A stretch of 64,000 nucleotides of DNA, from positions 4,278,001-4,342,000 of the forward strand of contig NC_064239.1 in assembly GCF_023101765.2 (NCBI RefSeq). The letters run 5' to 3'. The notes under the pieces are model-generated. The model saw nothing but the letters and a program-made list of their open reading frames with translations, ran no database searches and was not told the origin of the DNA. Positions 60,136-64,000 of this stretch are shown here, in pieces (position 1 is the stretch's first letter; the number at the start of each line of letters is the position of its first letter). The stretch comes from Spodoptera frugiperda (Eukaryota > Arthropoda > Insecta > Lepidoptera > Noctuidae). A program made the position numbers and the translations under genes.

Positions 60136-61379
60136 TTACTGGGTGGCGTTAGGTGATGCGGAGTGCGGTGGTGGTGCTGACAGGGGCGCTGGCGCGGCGG
60201 GCTGACGTGAGCTGCCCCGCGGCGCCGCCTGCCTCACACTCTGTCTATTCGAGGCCGCGTTGTAATGGTACCCGTCGAACTTGTCCGAGGCCCCGCCAGC
60301 CGGTGGGTACGTCGCTGTGCCCATGTACATCACCTACAGATCACAATACTTATAAAAGAATTTGCTGCAATGATTGTGGTCTTCTATTGAAGAAGTTTAT
60401 CCATGCGTGAACAGTAAGTACAGTAATTCACATGACCATAAAGGTTGTTACACAAAAGACTACTTACGGCAGACATGCCTAATAGATTAATTAAAATCTA
60501 TCGTTAGAAGACAGTTTCGGATTGCACCAGAAAGACCCAAGTGGCGTCTGTCTTGCGAGTTACGTATCATTCTGACTATATTATTATCGCTAATTGAAAG
60601 CTAAGAGTAAATTGATAGATCAGACACCTTAACAAAGTATAGGATCAGGGATCAGACCTGTGGCTTGTACCCGTCGGGCCCAGCCTCGTACTCCACGAGC
60701 TGCATTCTGCCGTCGGGCAGCAGCACGTGGTAGGAACCAGTCGCATGGTCCTCCTTCCTCTTCTCGTTATGCCCGAAGTCCAAGCTAACTCCATTGTCTT
60801 GTACGTCGTACGAGAAGTCGTAGTTAGCTGGCAACTGAGAACAAATTAAATTACAATAGACTGTATAGCCCAGCCGTACTCTAGACTACCCCGGAGCTGC
60901 GGACTACCTAGCGGGTTTACCGGGGCTCCGGCTTGAAAAGCAGGAGTAGGCACGGGGTGGTTTTTAGGCAGTAAGAGTCTGACACTCCCTCTCGCTTCGT
61001 CTAAGGTGAGAGAAGGCATTACATGATTTTTACCCTTCAAAAAAGCTGTACCTACTCTATAGCATACCTATAATATGGTGAAAACCAGTGGTGTGTTACT
61101 GTTATGGGGTAGGCCTATCAGCCTGTAATCACTGTGATGGTCGAGGCCGCCCACGCTGATGATGATTATGATGAATACAGACTTACCGTCGGTTCCTGTA
61201 TAGGTTTCTTCGGACCTCCGATCTTGGGTGGTAAATATTCTTGTGCATTCGCATTTGACCAAAGCGACACCAGTAACGTTACCTGGAAATGTATTTACTT
61301 CAGTTATTACCTTTACTTTTGTTAAAGACTTGATTTTTTTTACTATCTACAACAGACTCACACAAATAATTCGCCACAT
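60136..61379 (-). CDS. Cuticular protein with R&R chitin-binding domain, complete
   Basis: Structural protein of the exoskeleton that binds chitin. Exons: 61379-61362 (only 18 nt, MWRIIC), 61282-61187, 60834-60658, 60333-60136, all in phase 0, giving 162 residues. Exons 1 and 2 together make a clean signal peptide (MWRIICVTLLVSLW, cleavage near SNANA). Then EYLPPKIGGPKKP and the R&R domain in exon 3 (YDFSYDVQ, GHNEKRKEDHATGSYHVLLP, DGRMQLVEYEAGPDGYKPQ), continuing VMYMGTATYP in exon 4, and a Pro/Ala/Ser-rich tail. The motif order resembles the RR-2/pro-resilin type. The exon 3 donor is GTCTGA: retention of that intron would end the protein at KPQV. A LINE-tail copy sits in intron 2. Confidence 0.88.
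60885..61048 (+). mobile_element. 5'-truncated LINE 3' end, copy
   Basis: CCCCGGAGCTGCGGACTACC..AAAAGCAGGAGTAGGCACGG..GTCTGACACTCCCTCTCGC..TTCAAAAAAGC, in the cuticle-gene intron 2. Same orientation, end and A-tail as 40440-40650. Confidence 0.75.
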
Positions 61380-62782
61380 TTTAATACTATACGCGTGTTT
61401 CCTATTCGGGTACACTGGGTGGTTTTGGGAGATTCAAGCAAGAGTACGATGTTTATAAACCAACGGGGCTGCGGTTGCGGTAACTCCGCCTACTGGCATT
61501 TTTTCATTAGCAAAGTGCACGATCCACGAAAATTTCGAAATGAATTTAAATGGCTTAGTTTACGCCAGTTCCAGTACTTAATGAGTAGATGGGTACTCTA
61601 TTTACCCATCCACTAACATTAGTCGTGGGTTTTATACTTTTGTACCTACAATGTAAAAGGATTTCGTTTTAGGTACGTATAACTAAGGTCAGAGAAACAG
61701 AGTAAGACCTTGCGTAGGTAGAATACCTGCCTAGATAATAGGTAGTACGTAGGTACCTAGCTAAACATAGGTATTATTTCGATGGTATTTTCTTCATATT
61801 CACAAGAAAGAAAGTAGGGATAATGAGTTTTGATTTTATAATAGCTAGCTGTTATATATTTTTTTATTAATAATAAACCTTCTCAATCGATCTCGATCAT
61901 AGTCGTCACTCTGACTAATTATACTAGCACACTACGCATGAGATATTTTAATGCACAAGTGTGTGTGGAAACACAGGTGCACTCTCTGTTCCTTCATTTT
62001 CTGAACACGATGGGACAATAAATCATCAATAGACCAGTAGATAAAACGACCGGAGAGAGGTCAGATGCAGGACCAACGGTTTAACGTGCTTTCCTAGGCA
62101 CGAGGGTGAAAACACCATCGAAGTTCCTGATTCAGCTATAATTGATAATTTTACTAAGAAAATGCTATTAAAACTTTTTGCCGGATCCAGGACTGGAACC
62201 CGTTGTGCAGCAGCCAGTCACCCAGCCACTGCGCCGACCGTGTTAAATCAATGAATGAAGACCTAAACGACGTGAATGTGTAGTGATGTTTTAATTATGT
62301 AATAGTAAATAGTGAACATTGTAATAAGTTGATGAACAAAATATGCATTATAGAAAATACGTTCAATGAAATAATTATTTGAGTATTTGATAAAAAGTAA
62401 GAGGGATAATTATTAAGTCATAACGAGTCAAACGAAGTAAATTATTTTTAATTTGTTAAGGATAAAGGTAAAATAAACGCATAAAGCTTTAACCAGTGAG
62501 GAGTGGAAGGAGGGGAGGGTTGGCCTCTGCCCTGCGTTGGCACGATCATGGCTGAAAAAAAAGGACAAAGGGTAAACGTTTCGTTACACGGTTAGAACGC
62601 TTTTTTATCTATAATATTAAAAAAAAATCATTTGACAGTTAGCAGTGACATTGACCAATTTGACAATCTTGACATAAAATCAAGAAGGGAGAACACGCTG
62701 AAACGAAGACTTCTCTGATAAATTATTATGAAATTGATAACGCTAAGGTTCTGAATTAAATAATCACTAAGTGTCTGTAAAA
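61380..62782. other. Divergent intergenic region, cuticle gene / SCO1
   Basis: 1.4 kb between two divergent starts, so it should hold both promoters. Contains an inverted SINE fragment (62170-62260, ending GCCAGTCACCCAGCCACTGC) and a LINE-tail fragment (62493-62555, GTGAGGAGTGGAAGGAGGGG..CACGATCATGGCTG). No gene seen. Confidence 0.5.
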
Positions 62783-63870
62783 ATGAACTCTGTGCTAAGA
62801 ATTAGGTGTGGTGCGCTATGTCGTGCGTTTAGTACTTCGATTGTAAAGAAATGTGCCGTGCCCCCGGTTCCACCCAAGAAACCGAGGAAGATAACTTCTG
62901 CAATAACATGGAAGTCCATGACTGCGACTGCACTAATCGGCGGTGGGCTGACTGCGTTCATGATTTATCTTAGACATGAGAAGCAGGAAGCTATAGACCG
63001 CGAGAGAAAACGGCAAATTGGAAAGGCTAAGATAGGAGGTCAATTTGAACTGGTCAACACAGAGGTAGGTTCTATATACTGGTTAGCTCTTACCTAGCAT
63101 ACTATAACATCTAAGGATTATTAATTTCATTGTGTGCAGTAGTAATTTCATTGAAATATTCAATGAAATTATGACACTTGTACCAGTGGTAAGATACCAA
63201 TTAGTATTTTTATATGGTAGCACATATTTTCTAATTTTGTAGTTATAAATAATTTAATGGAACTTTATTATTTCAGGGAAAGTTAGTAAAGAACACTGAC
63301 TTCTTGGGGAAATGGCTTCTGATATATTTTGGATTCACTCACTGTCCTGATGTATGTCCCGATGAGCTGGAGAAGTTAGCTGAAGTTGTCAACATGCATG
63401 GTAAGTACTAGCAACTATTACTCATCATACATGTACTGTTATATATTCCTGAATTCTATTTATATAATATGGTAACAAACAAGTCATGAAAATAAATATA
63501 TTTTCTAAGACAAAAGGACATGGGAACATTAAATGTTGATTGTTATGTTACTAGTCCCACCAGTTATTAGCCTCTATTTATTACTACTTTAGACTGGTTA
63601 TTTATTGAAGATAGAAAAAATAAAATAAAGCTCTTTACTAACAATTGTTTTTTGAACTACATATTCAAAGAATTTCCAAGTAGGTAATAATCATAATGAT
63701 TTTCCTTAACTATCAAAGATGAGACATGTTATAATATAATTAATACAGTATTATGGCACAATAAAGATTTACTTTTTTTTATTTGCAGATAGTGATCCCA
63801 AGTTGCCTCCTGTGCAGCCTCTGTTTATATCTGTAGATCCCCAGAGGGACACACCTGAAGTAGTTGGGAA
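62783..63870 (+). CDS. SCO1: SCO1 copper chaperone for cytochrome c oxidase, 5' part
   Basis: Inner-membrane mitochondrial protein that delivers copper to the CuA site of COX2. Exons seen: 62783-63064, 63277-63400, 63789-63870 (donor GTAAGT); the rest lies beyond the window. The first ATG gives an Arg/Ser-rich targeting peptide (VLRIRCGALCRAFSTS), then a proline-rich linker (PPVPPKKP), a TM helix (about residues 43-62, ALIGGGLTAFMIYL) and the thioredoxin-like domain. Exon 2 holds the copper motif FTHCPDVCP (C117 and C121, CxxxC). Exon 3 holds LFISVDPQRDTPE, a strong SCO signature. The third copper ligand (His) would be in a later exon. SCO1 and SCO2 cannot be separated; insects usually have one gene (called Scox in flies). 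Confidence 0.95.
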
Positions 63871-64000
63871 GTAAGTTTCCACCTTTTTTCTTTATTATTT
63901 CACACAGAAAATTTCAATGAATGATTCATCCTCACAGCATAGCTACCTAGCACATCTCAAGTGAAAATATCATGATACATAATCAATCTTTGAATCACTC

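Overview
This window is nuclear DNA from an insect, almost certainly a moth or butterfly (Lepidoptera). It is AT-rich, its genes are split by GT-AG introns, and it is full of short tRNA-derived SINEs, MITEs and 5'-truncated non-LTR retrotransposon tails of a type common in moth genomes. There is no operon structure and no sign of a prokaryotic or viral replicon. All exon boundaries below were set by hand from splice motifs, reading phase and family conservation; none was checked against transcripts or databases.

Layout: (i) 1-2770, intergenic DNA with two small inverted-repeat elements. (ii) 3017-6433 (-), a complete seven-exon syntrophin. (iii) 10284-13890 (-), a complete four-exon Ror-family receptor tyrosine kinase (Ig, Frizzled/CRD, kringle, TM, kinase) with a probable long 3' UTR reaching about 7837. 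(iv) 14516-15543 (-), the glycoprotein hormone beta-5 subunit gene. (v) 15.6-21.4 kb, repeat-rich DNA with an orphan Beaten-path-like Ig exon (+). (vi) 22196-30257 (+), an eleven-exon LRRC40 orthologue of 602 residues. (vii) 34040-58635 (+), a large fourteen-exon gene for a secreted, membrane-anchored PAN/apple plus ZP-domain protein of about 747 residues. Its first intron is 13 kb long, is full of transposons and carries a possible small secreted-peptide gene on the opposite strand. (viii) 60136-61379 (-), an RR-type cuticle protein with an 18-nt first coding exon. (ix) 62783 to the window end (+), the first three exons of the mitochondrial copper chaperone SCO1.

The genes do not form one pathway. 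Three of them (the Ror receptor, the ZP protein and the cuticle protein) act at the epithelial surface, in matrix or in signalling; syntrophin is a cortical adaptor; GPB5 is a neurohormone subunit; LRRC40 and SCO1 are housekeeping genes.

The most unusual signals come from mobile DNA and duplications meeting exon edges. The first PAN exon of the ZP gene is tandemly duplicated: one copy keeps the acceptor but loses its 3' half, and the other is complete but has lost the canonical acceptor. The 5' edge of LRRC40 exon 9 is duplicated as a frameshifted decoy. A MITE lies 3-4 nt inside the splice donor of the exon that begins the ZP domain, and another MITE ends 39 nt before the next exon's start. 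Two copies of one MITE family sit in the presumed 3' UTRs of two different genes, and a pair of hAT-type MITEs keep perfect 8-bp target duplications. I found no convincing new multi-gene system.
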